A DNA stretch of 64,000 bases from Rhodococcus sp. IEGM 1381. GTDB lineage: Bacteria > Actinomycetota > Actinomycetes > Mycobacteriales > Mycobacteriaceae. Below are positions 34,297 to 43,597 of this stretch, in pieces. The notes under the pieces were generated by a model. The model was not told where the DNA came from and made no database searches. It saw nothing but the letters and a program-made list of their open reading frames with translations. Both the position numbers and the translations under genes were made by a program. The stretch spans positions 62,001 to 126,000 of the forward strand of contig NZ_JASHKQ010000001.1 in assembly GCF_030056795.1 (NCBI RefSeq), given 5' to 3'. Position 1 is the stretch's first letter. Every line of letters begins with the position of its first letter.

Positions 34297-35187
34297 ATGG
34301 AGATCAGGCAGATCGAGGCGGTACTCGCCATCGCGGAAAACGGCAGCTTCCGAAAGGCCGCGCGCCAGCTCTATCTCGGACAGCCGACACTGTCGCACCA
34401 CGTGCGCAGTCTCGAGGTCGAACTCGGCGTGGCACTCTTCGAGCGGTCTGCAACGGGCACCACCCTCACTCGTGCCGGCCAGCAACTGACACCGAGGTTC
34501 ACGCGAATGCTCGCCACGATCGAACAACTCGGCCAGGACGCCGCGGAACTTGCGGCCGGTGGAGCCGGACGCGTACGAGTCGCTGCCGTGAGCGCGGCAA
34601 TCGCACCCGCAGTGATCCCTGCGCTTCAACAGCTGCAGTCGACTCACCCACGACTGGGAATCACCCTCACCGAGCTCCTGCCGTCTGCGATCGAGGAAGC
34701 CGTACGCAGCGGTGTCGCCGACATCGGCGTCGTCGCCCGATCCGGCACCGCCACTCCTGTCGAGGAACACGAGGTGCTACAGACGGGCACGATCGGGCTC
34801 ATCGTCTCGAGCGGCAGCACACTCGCCGCCGTCAGGTCGATCACACGGGATCAGCTCGTCGACGAGCAAGTGATCCTCCTTCCGCATGGCCACCTTCTCC
34901 GGAAGCTCGCAGACGGATACTTCTCGGACGGCATGCTGCGTAACGCCTATGAGGTGAGCCACCATTCGACCGTGGAGCACCTCGTCAGTGCCGGGCTCGG
35001 AATTGCTCTGGGTCCTTACCGAACACCGCGGCGTAACGATCCGACCGTCTACAGGCCAATTGCCGATGCCCAACTCGACTGGACCCTACTCATGACCACG
35101 CACCACACACCGAGCGCAGTTGCAGCAGTCGTTGCTTCAGCGATAAGCCAAAGCTTTCGGGATCTGACCGCTGCAGCGCAGGGTTGA
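34297..35187 (+). CDS. LysR-family transcriptional regulator
   Basis: A 296-residue LTTR: N-terminal helix-turn-helix MEIRQIEAVLAIAENGSFRK, QPTLSHHVRSLEVELGVALF, and a C-terminal effector domain. Divergent from the OsmC-GMC-acyl-CoA dehydrogenase-thioesterase-metZ-SRPBCC operon, hence its probable activator. Palindromes in the shared promoter region support that. Effector unknown. Confidence 0.9.
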   Translation: MEIRQIEAVLAIAENGSFRKAARQLYLGQPTLSHHVRSLEVELGVALFERSATGTTLTRAGQQLTPRFTRMLATIEQLGQDAAELAAGGAGRVRVAAVSAAIAPAVIPALQQLQSTHPRLGITLTELLPSAIEEAVRSGVADIGVVARSGTATPVEEHEVLQTGTIGLIVSSGSTLAAVRSITRDQLVDEQVILLPHGHLLRKLADGYFSDGMLRNAYEVSHHSTVEHLVSAGLGIALGPYRTPRRNDPTVYRPIADAQLDWTLLMTTHHTPSAVAAVVASAISQSFRDLTAAAQG

Positions 35188-35743
35188 GCCAAGCGTCAGG
35201 GCGACTGACCGGATACCGAACGTAGCCCCGTTGCAACGCTTCACACGTGGCGACTCGGTCAACCGGACCGGCATGGCGTCGCCGTCCGTCTGCTCGCTGA
35301 CGTCGCCGCCCTCATCGATCTCGTGGACCGTCGCACCCGGGAGTGCCAGAGAATCGGTGACTGTGTTGGGAGCGATTCAGTCGTTCGCTCACTTCAGACG
35401 TCCACCGAACGCCTTGTCTCGTCCGCGGGACCGCATTCATTTGCCCCACCGTGGAGCAATTCCATGGCTGCAGCTTCCGCACTTGCGGATCTCACGGTGG
35501 CGCTCACGAGCTGGAGGCCCGACAGTGCGAGGTCAGCCCGGGCTGTCCTCCTGTCGGCCCAGGCTCCGAGCATACGGCGCTCCGGCCGAATCATTTCGCG
35601 CACAACAGAACCGCACACGGCGAGACTTGAACGGCCGACGTTGCAAGAACCCAAGCAGGGCAGGTTCAACCGATGCGTCCCCACTACGCGTGCACGGCCG
35701 CATCGCCAGTCGCCGCACCGTCCCCTGAAAATCGGGGCCGGTT
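35188..35743. other. Gap between LysR and the membrane operon, no gene seen
   Basis: Several frames are open here, the longest 165 residues on the plus strand, but they have low-complexity Arg/Ser/Pro-rich translations with no motifs, as expected of non-coding GC-rich DNA. It separates the end of LysR from the convergent end of the membrane protein gene. No clear hairpin terminator was seen by eye. Confidence 0.5.
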
Positions 35744-37042
35744 TCAGGCACCGAACAAGAGATACAGCCCGAGGAATGTGTACAGCACCATGACAATCAT
35801 CAGCGCCAATTCCCCCAACAGCGCATGCCGCTTCGGAATCAGCCGCAGTGCTGCGTCGTGGGCCAGCGTCACACCGACGACATGCCCGATTACCACGCTC
35901 AAGACGGTGATAGTCGCGACGACGGAGGGGTGGGACGACAGCGCGTAATTCACCGAGGCGTCCGCGACGCCGAGTGGGTTCCACCCACGATCGAACGGAT
36001 CGAACAACGTGAAGATACTTTGCTGACCCTTCTCCACCAGATATGTCAGGTAATGGGCGAAGAAGTAGCCGACGACGACGGGGATCAGCGAATGCGCGAG
36101 AAGGCCCGGCAACTGTGCGCGTCGAGCCTTGCTCACCCCACCGGTTGCGCGAGCTGCGAGCTGGAAGAACCCACCCACGACAGCGACGCACATCAGGATC
36201 CCGAGCGTTCGTGCCACGACCGGATCACCGGCATCGCGCACGAAGTTCTTCCACGTCGGCGTCTGCGCCAACGAGTCGAAGGCCGTCGAGCCCAACAGCA
36301 TCGCCAGGACCGTAACGGTTCCTCGCTGGACGGGCAGTGTCGCGGCACCGTCGAGCGGGTTGCGCACCACCACCCGACGCGTCTCGGGATCGCGTGCAAA
36401 CACCGACAGGCGCGCGACGGTGTCGCTGAAAATCTCGAACGGGTCGGCCCGTGCGAACCATTCCTCACCGAACACCACCGCGCCGACCAGCATAACCACG
36501 ACGTACAGCAGGCACCACACCTGCACGGCAGCGACGGAACCCGGGTCGCTCGCCGCCAGTTCCAGCCACACGAAAGCGAACAATCCTAGAACTGCGGGAA
36601 GCACACCCACGCCCTGCGGCAGCGGCCGGTGAGCACGGACCGGAAGCATCCGATACACAGCCCGGACCGGGGACACGATGCGCCAGACGGGTCCGAAAAT
36701 CAGCGACGCAGGAACCAGACCCACCCACACAAGGACGTAGAACACCCCGAGCAGCGCGTTCGACGAATCCTGCGGTCCGATCACGGACGCGATGCCCACC
36801 CACACCGACAAGGCCACCGACACCGCGCCGACGGCCCCGCGGAATACCGGCGCATCGACGACGCGCTCCAGCGGTGTCGTCGTCCCGTACCGCCGGGGGT
36901 TCAGTCGCGGTGTTTTCCACGCCAACAACAGGATTGCGAACGATGCTGCCAGCGCCCACGCGCCACCGATGAGCGCATAGGTGACCGGAATGGGGAGATC
37001 GGACGAGCCGCCGAGGCCGTGCGCGAAAAGCGTCTCGCTCAC
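35744..37042 (-). CDS. Integral membrane protein, FedA/FedB (fenitrothion hydrolase)-like
   Basis: A 432-residue protein with roughly 10-12 membrane helices. The opening AHGLGGSSDLPIPVTYALIG resembles the extracytoplasmic start of membrane proteins often labelled fenitrothion hydrolase. Polar loops include FGEEWFARADPFEIFSDTVA and LFDPFDRGWNPLGVAD, with His, Asp and Glu that could hold a metal. GTG start at 37042 overlaps the preceding lipoprotein stop (GTGA). The natural role of this group is not known; organophosphate hydrolysis is only the activity by which relatives were named. Fourth gene of a tightly coupled operon. Confidence 0.65.
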   Translation of the reverse strand: MSETLFAHGLGGSSDLPIPVTYALIGGAWALAASFAILLLAWKTPRLNPRRYGTTTPLERVVDAPVFRGAVGAVSVALSVWVGIASVIGPQDSSNALLGVFYVLVWVGLVPASLIFGPVWRIVSPVRAVYRMLPVRAHRPLPQGVGVLPAVLGLFAFVWLELAASDPGSVAAVQVWCLLYVVVMLVGAVVFGEEWFARADPFEIFSDTVARLSVFARDPETRRVVVRNPLDGAATLPVQRGTVTVLAMLLGSTAFDSLAQTPTWKNFVRDAGDPVVARTLGILMCVAVVGGFFQLAARATGGVSKARRAQLPGLLAHSLIPVVVGYFFAHYLTYLVEKGQQSIFTLFDPFDRGWNPLGVADASVNYALSSHPSVVATITVLSVVIGHVVGVTLAHDAALRLIPKRHALLGELALMIVMVLYTFLGLYLLFGA

Positions 37043-37455
37043 GGACGAACGAGAACCGTGGCGACGGTGACCTCGGCCTCGTGCAACTCGACGTCGACAG
37101 AACCGGGTACGTCGACCGTGAAGCGGAACTCCTGGCCGTCACCCACCGCGACCGGGAAGCTGTGCTCGGGAACGGAATGCACGTGGATCTCGTCGACGGC
37201 ATCGCTGTTCACCGTCACCACGATCTCCTGACCGACCTTCCCCTCGGCGCGCTGATCGACCGGCGTCACCCCACCGCCGGCGATCGTGACGTCGAGAGTT
37301 GTCGGGACGATCCGCGGTAGGCCTGACGCTGACGCCGAGGAGATCGGCGCTGACGAGACCTGCTGGACCGCCCTCTCCGTCTCGGTCACCGGTTCCGACT
37401 GCGAGCACCCCGCCAATGCCACGGCCGCCAACCAGACGACCACTACGCGCTTCAC
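37039..37455 (-). CDS. Cupredoxin-like lipoprotein
   Basis: A 138-residue secreted lipoprotein: signal peptide MKRVVVVWLAAVALAGC with lipobox cysteine at about residue 17, a Ser-rich linker, then a beta-rich domain IVVTVNSDAVDEIHVHSVPE and FRFTVDVPGSVDVELHEAEV. The layout is that of a cupredoxin fold, but the usual Cys and Met copper ligands are not evident; HVH and two later His could bind metal. GTG start at 37455 has GGGAGG upstream and overlaps the preceding gene's stop (GTGA), and its own stop overlaps the next start. Confidence 0.75.
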   Translation of the reverse strand: MKRVVVVWLAAVALAGCSQSEPVTETERAVQQVSSAPISSASASGLPRIVPTTLDVTIAGGGVTPVDQRAEGKVGQEIVVTVNSDAVDEIHVHSVPEHSFPVAVGDGQEFRFTVDVPGSVDVELHEAEVTVATVLVRP

Positions 37456-37640
37456 GCCGTGTCCTCCCTCTCGTTCGCATCCTTCAGTTCGTTCTCGGCG
37501 TTCTCGGCCCGCTCGGCCCGCCGGTCGCGGACAACGATGACGATCACCACGAGGGCGATCACAAACGCGGGGATGACGGCTGGAAGTGCCAGCACGACGG
37601 AGTGATCCGCCAGATAGATCACATTCGGGGCCGGTGTCAT
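37452..37640 (-). CDS. Small single-span membrane protein (62 aa)
   Basis: A 62-residue protein: short N-terminal part MTPAPNVIYLADHS, one hydrophobic helix (LPAVIPAFVIALVVIVIVV) and a charged cytoplasmic tail rich in Arg and Glu. ATG at 37640 overlaps the stop of the large membrane protein (ATGA) and its stop overlaps the lipoprotein GTG. Conserved position between two coupled genes suggests it is a small subunit of one membrane complex. Confidence 0.7.
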   Translation of the reverse strand: MTPAPNVIYLADHSVVLALPAVIPAFVIALVVIVIVVRDRRAERAENAENELKDANEREDTA

Positions 37641-39556
37641 ACGCGACTGCGCTCCTTGCTGCCCTTCGTCGCGGTGTTGCCCGGGGTGGCGAGGCTGACG
37701 CGCGCGGCACCCCAGGACAGTGACCAGATCAACGCGAGCGAGCAGGCCAGCACGACGAGGCATGCGACCGTGAAGAGCCATGCGGGGTGATCGAAGCTGC
37801 GCTCACGCTGGAGCAACTTGGTCTCGTACTGCAGCTCGCGTGTGAACTGCGACGTGGCCGGCACCTCCTCGGCTCCGATGCCCTGGTCGGCAGCCATGAA
37901 GACGGGTGCGCCTGCCATGGTGCGGCCGTCCTGCACGCGCAGGAACGTCTTCCATGTTCCGTCGACGGGCACCGAGCGCGTCGAACGGTACTCGCCGGGA
38001 CCGGTCCGCTCAAGGTTGTCGACCACCAATCCGTGCAGCGAATCGCCTGCTCCCTGCCACGCCAGGATGGACACCCATTCGGGGTCGTCGGAGACCAGAT
38101 CACTCGGGTCGATGCGCACGGTCGCGGTAACCATGCGGAAACCGTCGACGCGCGGTGCGTCGGCGAGCGAGACCGAAGCGGACGCTCCCTGCGGGACGTC
38201 GATCATCAGGCCGTTGGCGACGCTGCCGCCGAGCACCAGCACCATGGCCACGACGATGGAGCGTCGGACAGCCTGGCGCGGAATGCCGTCGCCGCTCAGT
38301 GCCTGAGCGAAAAGGCCGGCCGTCAGGCCGACGACGAGCCCGGCAGGGATAGTGGTGGTCAGGGCCTCCACCCACATGCTGCGCGGCCACGGGTACAGGA
38401 ACACTGCGTCGACCCACAGTGACTCGAGGTAGAGGCCCACGGTGCCCACCGCAATGCCGGCGACTGCGCCGAACAGGATGCGGTGCTTGACCAGTCCGGT
38501 CAGCCCCAAGACCTCCACCACGACGGCCATGCCGAGGTAGAGAGCGAACACACTGTGCGGCTCGCCGAGGACGGGTCCGACGAGAAGTGCCGTGATCTCG
38601 CGGATGACAGCGGCGAACGCGACGGCGAAGATCGCGGAGCCGCGGCCGACCATCAGCCGGGCGGCGACGAGGGCGAACGCACCGGCGGCGGTCATCAGGA
38701 GCGGCTGGAACACCAAGCGGAACTGCTCGACGCCGAAGTCGTACTCGATCTGGAACACCGACAGACCGATGACCAGGCCACCGAACGCGGAGCTGCGCAG
38801 GAACCACGTGACGATCGACCGCTTGCGGGAGTCGACCGCCTGCGCGGGGTCCGGGCGGGTGCCGCCGTCGGGCTCGCCCGCGGTTTCCGCTGTGGTGACG
38901 GCGGACGCAGACATAGACACGCGACCCTCGTGCTCGAGCAGCAGAACACCGACGAGCGAGAGTCCCGCGCCGCCGATGAGCATCAGGTGGGTCGGTCCCC
39001 ACAGTGTGACGTCCTGGCCGAACATGCGGTGCCAGATGTCGTCCAGTGGGAATCCGATGAGCGCGTACAGGCCGGCACCGGCGATGAGGAGTCCGCCGGT
39101 GGGGGCGTACCAGGTTCGGGTGATCTTGACCGCTGCTGGACCCGGCTTCTCGTCGCGCGGCAGGATGATGGCCAGCGCGCCGGTGATGAACAGGAAGAAC
39201 AGTCCGACCAGGATGAAGTAGTGCGCCGGGTTGGCCAGCGGGCCCTCGTCGCGACCCCGCCCGATGTGCAGGCTGACATCCCAGATGAAGCCGAAGAACG
39301 CGGTGAGAATCGTCGAAATGAACAGGACGAGCGGTAGGGCGACCCAGCCGGGACGGTGTAGCTTCTCGCCCGCAAAATCCGCGAGCCGCTGCAGCCAGGT
39401 GATGCGTCTGGTCCGATGCATCACAGCGAGATACAGAAGGAAGAGGGAAATGACGCCTGCTGCCGCGGTCATGCCGAAGACCTGATCGAGCGCAGCGCCG
39501 CCACCGGCTTGCGCCTGAACGATCATGTGACCCGAAGTTACACCTACAGTGCTCAT
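37637..39556 (-). CDS. Large multispanning membrane protein with extracytoplasmic C-terminal domain
   Basis: About 639 residues. The N-terminal two thirds hold around 12 hydrophobic segments (for example GVISLFLLYLAVMH, FILVGLFFLFITGALAIILP) with the loop FIWDVSLHIGRGRDEGPLAN and ALIGFPLDDIWHRMFGQDVT that contain His and Asp. Then comes a soluble part, about 150 residues, with DGTWKTFLRVQDGRTMAG, resembling FixH/YtkA-type domains, and a final membrane helix. Start ATG at 39556 is uncertain; ATG at 39526 is an alternative. First gene of the four-gene operon. I do not recognise a named family. Confidence 0.75.
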   Translation of the reverse strand: MSTVGVTSGHMIVQAQAGGGAALDQVFGMTAAAGVISLFLLYLAVMHRTRRITWLQRLADFAGEKLHRPGWVALPLVLFISTILTAFFGFIWDVSLHIGRGRDEGPLANPAHYFILVGLFFLFITGALAIILPRDEKPGPAAVKITRTWYAPTGGLLIAGAGLYALIGFPLDDIWHRMFGQDVTLWGPTHLMLIGGAGLSLVGVLLLEHEGRVSMSASAVTTAETAGEPDGGTRPDPAQAVDSRKRSIVTWFLRSSAFGGLVIGLSVFQIEYDFGVEQFRLVFQPLLMTAAGAFALVAARLMVGRGSAIFAVAFAAVIREITALLVGPVLGEPHSVFALYLGMAVVVEVLGLTGLVKHRILFGAVAGIAVGTVGLYLESLWVDAVFLYPWPRSMWVEALTTTIPAGLVVGLTAGLFAQALSGDGIPRQAVRRSIVVAMVLVLGGSVANGLMIDVPQGASASVSLADAPRVDGFRMVTATVRIDPSDLVSDDPEWVSILAWQGAGDSLHGLVVDNLERTGPGEYRSTRSVPVDGTWKTFLRVQDGRTMAGAPVFMAADQGIGAEEVPATSQFTRELQYETKLLQRERSFDHPAWLFTVACLVVLACSLALIWSLSWGAARVSLATPGNTATKGSKERSRV

Positions 39557-39811
39557 CGTTGGGATTATGTCCCTAAATGGACGTGAATACCAGAAAACAT
39601 ACAAACAGCAGTTCGTGGACAGGGTGGGGCGGATGCCTCAGTACAACCATGCGTGCGTCGGTCTTTACCTCATCGTTTCGGGTGGGCGGTGTGCATTCGG
39701 CCGCCGACGGGTCCGATCCGTTCGATGAGCAAGAACTCGGTGGCGTGGCGCGCAAGATCATCGACTGTCCGGGATGCGCAGCACCACCGCCCGATGGGCG
39801 GTGGCTCCTCA

Positions 39812-40117
39812 TCAGCGGGTGGGAACGCGGGGCACGTTGGCCGCCGCCGCATCCACCGCCGCCTTCTGGTGCGGGAGCAATCCATGGCCGAGATCGATCC
39901 CGTTGTAGAGCTGGAAAGGATCCATGACGTCTGTGGGGATCTCGGACAGTTCCTCGAGGACTGCGAGACCGTAGAACGGCACGGTCCACCGCGAGTACCC
40001 ACCTTCGTGCAGGAAGACGATCTTTCCTCCGCACAATTCATCGGCCAGCGCCATGAGCTTGCGCGTCAATCGCCGGTAATCCGCCGATGTCAACATCATT
40101 CGTCCCATTGGATCCAT
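39812..40117 (-). pseudogene. Histone-deacetylase-family C-terminal fragment
   Basis: The minus strand encodes [20 protein letters not shown], then CGGKIVFLHEGGYSRWTVPF and GLAVLEELSEI, which match the last roughly 95 residues of HDAC-like / acetylpolyamine amidohydrolase proteins (the GGY motif carries the catalytic Tyr). The first 230 or so residues with the zinc ligands are absent; upstream lies the start region of a plus-strand gene. A leftover of a deleted gene. Confidence 0.75.
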
Positions 40118-40263
40118 GTGGCCCGCGTCGCACAGGGCCTCTACCAGCAGTTATGGGCAATTTCTGGGGAAAAGTACACATAGTCGTTCGAGGGGCTACT
40201 GTTGCCTGGTCCGCGGGGGCGTCGGCATCATGCACTTCACCCGGACGAGAGGCACAGTCGCAT

Positions 40264-41223
40264 ATGTTCGACAAGAAATTCATCACCAAGGCCATCAGTA
40301 GCAGCTCAGAAAACGGTCTCGATCGCAGACGTTTCATGAGGGCAGCCGGTCTCACCGGTTTAGGCGCAGGGGCGGCAATGACTGTGGGCTCAGGCGTCGC
40401 ATCTGCCTTCCCCTTCGGCTCCTCGGATGGCCCGCTGATCCCCGGAATGCCCGGCCAAGGCCCCTCCGATGCAGCGATCCTGAACTTCGCGCTCAACCTC
40501 GAGTACCTGGAAGCGGAGTTCTATCAACGGGCGGTGACCGGAAAGGGTCTACCGGACACTCTCGTGGGCGGCACCGGAACTCCCGGGCCCGTCACCGGAG
40601 GTCGGCAGGTGACGTTCGACAGTAAGTTGATCAAGGCGTATGCCGAGGAAATCGCGTTCGACGAACTCAATCACGTGGCGTTCCTGCGCGGAGCACTCGG
40701 AAACGCGGCAGTGGCGCGGCCGGCGATCGACCTCGACGCCAGCTTCAACGCGGCAGCCAAGGCAGCAGGACTGATCGGTGAGGGCGAGACCTTCGACGTC
40801 TACGCGAACGAGCAGAATTTCTTACTCGGCGCGTTCATCTTCGAGGACGTCGGCGTCACCGCGTACAAGGGCGCGGCACCGTTGGTGTCGAACAAGACGT
40901 ATCTCGAAGCCGCCGCAGGCATTCTGGCAGCCGAGGCGTACCACGCGGGCATCATCCGTACGAGTTTGTTCTCTCTGGGCCTCGAGGCCCCCGCAAACGC
41001 CATCTCCGACGCAAGAGACAGCCTCGATGGGCCGGACGATCTGGATCAGGGAATCACTCTCAACGGTGCAGCCAATCTGGTTCCGTTGGACGCCAACGGA
41101 ATCGCGTATTCACGCTCACCCGGCCAGGTGCTCAATATCGTGTACCTGAACCCGGCTCCGGTCACGTCCGGTGGATTCTTCCCCGCAGGCGTCAACGGCG
41201 AGCTCAACACCAGCGGCGGATAG
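40264..41223 (+). CDS. Tat-exported ferritin-like protein
   Basis: A 319-residue protein. The N-terminus has a twin-arginine signal, [20 protein letters not shown] followed by a hydrophobic stretch and an ASAF cleavage region. The mature part is a four-helix ferritin-like domain with Glu/His metal-ligand motifs: [54 protein letters not shown] and [16 protein letters not shown]. Similar proteins are linked to desiccation tolerance; their biochemistry is not clear. ATG at 40264 with GAGAGG about 11 bases upstream. Likely acts outside the membrane. Confidence 0.85.
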   Translation: MFDKKFITKAISSSSENGLDRRRFMRAAGLTGLGAGAAMTVGSGVASAFPFGSSDGPLIPGMPGQGPSDAAILNFALNLEYLEAEFYQRAVTGKGLPDTLVGGTGTPGPVTGGRQVTFDSKLIKAYAEEIAFDELNHVAFLRGALGNAAVARPAIDLDASFNAAAKAAGLIGEGETFDVYANEQNFLLGAFIFEDVGVTAYKGAAPLVSNKTYLEAAAGILAAEAYHAGIIRTSLFSLGLEAPANAISDARDSLDGPDDLDQGITLNGAANLVPLDANGIAYSRSPGQVLNIVYLNPAPVTSGGFFPAGVNGELNTSGG

Positions 41224-41239
41224 CCGGAGGTTTCGCTTG

Positions 41240-41266
41240 GGTGGTGTCGCATGGCTCGACACCACC
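41240..41266. terminator. Bidirectional hairpin between convergent genes
   Basis: GGTGGTGTCG (41240-41249) and CGACACCACC (41257-41266) form a perfect 10-bp stem with a 7-base loop, between the ferritin-like stop at 41223 and the radical SAM stop at 41277. Likely ends both transcripts. Confidence 0.75.
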
Positions 41267-41276
41267 TGAGTACACC

Positions 41277-42713
41277 TCAGCTACAGCAACCAGTTGTTTT
41301 CGAGCCCGACACGAGCAGCGGAAGCAGCTTTCGCAGTTCCTCATTCTCCCCCGGATCCAACACCGAGTGCTGTACACAGGCCGGGACGAGTTCACCGGTT
41401 TCCGGGTGTGCCATCGAGTAGGTACACGCGGCCAGTCTCTCCTGCGTTTCGAGCAGCACCGGATCCGATGCGGTCTCACCGGACTGCATCATCTTCCAAG
41501 CGGGAGAAACGTCTTCCGCATCCATGAACCGATGAACGACGAACGTCATCGGACGAACCCGGCGGCGAGCGAACGCTACCGACAGCTCCCGGATGCCACC
41601 ACATCGACGCACAGCGCTATGTGCCCACCGCACCGCCACCACAACACCGCGCGGATATCCAGCGAACACGCGCAGCACTTTGAGGAACAGCACCACCGGA
41701 GGAGTTCCGCCGAAGTTCACTCCGCCCAAGTGCCTGAAGAACTGTTCCCGGGCATCGACCTCGGCCGGGCGCGTCACGTCGAGGAACGGATGCCACCTCC
41801 GACCGACCATGAATCCCAAAGCTGTTCTGTTGCAACGAGGATCACCGAACTGAATCGCATGATGCGAAATCGGTTGCTGCATAGCGAGTTCGATCCGATC
41901 CCAAACCGTGCCGATATCGACATCCCGGTAGCCACCGGACCACCGCCGCGCGTCCCCGACGAATGCGGCGGGCTGAAACGACACCATCGAGTAGCCGCCC
42001 ATCGCGACTACATTCTCGACGACGTCGGCCACTTCGTCGATGTTGTCCGGAGTGACGGTCATGTTGTGGGCCAGATACGAGCTCACCCCGTGCTCGCTCT
42101 TCAAGCGCGCGAACATCTCGGCGAACCGTCGGCGATACGGATGCAGCTCGGCCTCGGACGTCGGCCGCGGAATTCCGCGTCGGCCGCGCATCAGTTTGTC
42201 GAAATGCACTGCGTACGAGACACGTCCGAAGCGGGGACGGCCATCCTCACCGACGACAACGGCCTGTAGGTACTCGTAGTCGAAGTCACCGTGCGTGAAC
42301 GACATCGGCTCGCGGCCGTACTCGCGCATGATCGTGAGTGCAGCCGCGTGAACGTCGGGAGCGAGCAGACTCACCTCTCCGCCGATCAGTTGCGCGTGCG
42401 CCCGCGGTCCGCGACGGGCGGCAAGGTGTCTCATCTGCGCCGCCACCTCACGCAGGGTGTGCTCGCCATCGATGCGAACCTTGTTGGCGTCCGCGCTGTG
42501 ATAGCAGGGACTGCACGTCAGGTTGCATTTCGGGAAGACCCCGTGGGTGCCCTCGCATCCCACCGCGTGGCGGCCCAGTGTCTGCGACGGCGTCCGCACG
42601 CCGGCGGGCAATGCCGCCCACCGTTCGTCCAGCGCCGCGCGCGTTCGAGGATCCACCGGACGGGTGCTCGTCTCGACGCGCCGCAGTACTTCGCGAATCT
42701 TCGTCCAGCTCAC
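41277..42713 (-). CDS. Radical SAM protein of unknown function
   Basis: A 478-residue protein. The iron-sulfur motif CNLTCSPCY (CxxxCxxC) follows GCEGTHGVFPK; GGEVSLLAPDVHAAAL is the SAM-binding GGE-like segment. The C-terminal half has further Cys (ERLAACTYSMAHPE, LVPACVQHS) and the chain ends TTGCCS, so a second cluster may be bound. GTG at 42713 has GGGAGG about 5 bases upstream. Unusual are the many His/Arg-rich segments between 330 and 400. Stands alone between a terminator and the divergent haloacid dehalogenase gene. Substrate unknown. Confidence 0.82.
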   Translation of the reverse strand: MSWTKIREVLRRVETSTRPVDPRTRAALDERWAALPAGVRTPSQTLGRHAVGCEGTHGVFPKCNLTCSPCYHSADANKVRIDGEHTLREVAAQMRHLAARRGPRAHAQLIGGEVSLLAPDVHAAALTIMREYGREPMSFTHGDFDYEYLQAVVVGEDGRPRFGRVSYAVHFDKLMRGRRGIPRPTSEAELHPYRRRFAEMFARLKSEHGVSSYLAHNMTVTPDNIDEVADVVENVVAMGGYSMVSFQPAAFVGDARRWSGGYRDVDIGTVWDRIELAMQQPISHHAIQFGDPRCNRTALGFMVGRRWHPFLDVTRPAEVDAREQFFRHLGGVNFGGTPPVVLFLKVLRVFAGYPRGVVVAVRWAHSAVRRCGGIRELSVAFARRRVRPMTFVVHRFMDAEDVSPAWKMMQSGETASDPVLLETQERLAACTYSMAHPETGELVPACVQHSVLDPGENEELRKLLPLLVSGSKTTGCCS

Positions 42714-42873
42714 TCGGGCCTCCCGTCGCCTCCACGGTACGCATCCGGTCACCGACCCGGCCGGCACCGAGCTCGCCGGCAGGAGTCCACTCGCGATGCA
42801 GAGAATGTCGATACGGTCGGGTGAGCCTCGTCGTTGCCCGAGGAAAAGAGAACCACCACAAGGAGCTCAGTTC

Positions 42874-43587
42874 GTGACCGATCCCGACAACCCGAACGAG
42901 TCGCCTGCGCTACGTCGACCACGTGTGATCATCTTCGACGTCAACGAAACGCTGTCCGACATGTCGCCACTGTCGGAGCGCTTCACCGACGTGGGAGCCC
43001 CCGCCGAACTCGCGTCGCTGTGGTTCGCGAGTGTCCTGCGTGACGGCTTTGCACTCACCGCGGCCGACGCGGCGCGGCCCTTCGCGGACGTCGCATCCGG
43101 GCTACTTGCAGTGATGCTGCCGCGTGAGGCCTTGAATCGAGAGATCGGCGACGCCGTCGAGCACATCATGGGCGGTTTCATGGGCCTGGACGTGCATCCC
43201 GACGTCGCGGACGGCATCAAAGCGCTTGCTGCCCTCGATATTCGGCTGATCACCCTGAGCAACGGTGCGGTCGGCGTCGCCCAAAAGCTGCTCGACGGCG
43301 CAGGAGTACTCGGGCAGATCGAGATGCTCCTGTCCGTCGAGGCCGCCGGGGCGTGGAAGCCCGCCGCACAGTCGTACCGATACGCGCTCGATCGGTGCGG
43401 CGTCGAACCCCACGAAGCCATGCTCGTCGCCGTCCACCCCTGGGACATCGACGGTGCCCACCGTGCCGGTCTGTCCACGGCATGGATCAACCGAACCGGC
43501 ACCACCTACCCGCAGCACTTCACCGCACCGGACCTCGAGGCGACCTCACTGCTCCACCTCGAGAAGCTACTGCAGCACGCGACCTAG
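42874..43587 (+). CDS. HAD-superfamily hydrolase, type II haloacid-dehalogenase-like
   Basis: A 237-residue HAD protein: motif I FDVNETLSD holds the nucleophile Asp, LITLSNGAVGVAQKLL is motif II (Ser), AGAWKPAAQSYRYAL is motif III (Lys), and VAVHPWDIDGAHRAG is motif IV (Asp). The pattern is that of (S)-2-haloacid dehalogenases, though other substrates are common. GTG at 42874 has AGGAG 8 bases upstream. Ends 10 bases before the gluQ start, so both are likely co-transcribed. Confidence 0.87.
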   Translation: MTDPDNPNESPALRRPRVIIFDVNETLSDMSPLSERFTDVGAPAELASLWFASVLRDGFALTAADAARPFADVASGLLAVMLPREALNREIGDAVEHIMGGFMGLDVHPDVADGIKALAALDIRLITLSNGAVGVAQKLLDGAGVLGQIEMLLSVEAAGAWKPAAQSYRYALDRCGVEPHEAMLVAVHPWDIDGAHRAGLSTAWINRTGTTYPQHFTAPDLEATSLLHLEKLLQHAT

Positions 43588-43597
43588 AGTTGTTCCC

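Noticed and set aside
35231-35743. Open frames on both strands in the gap before the membrane operon
   Set aside because: Low-complexity Arg/Ser/Pro translations without domain features or ribosome sites.
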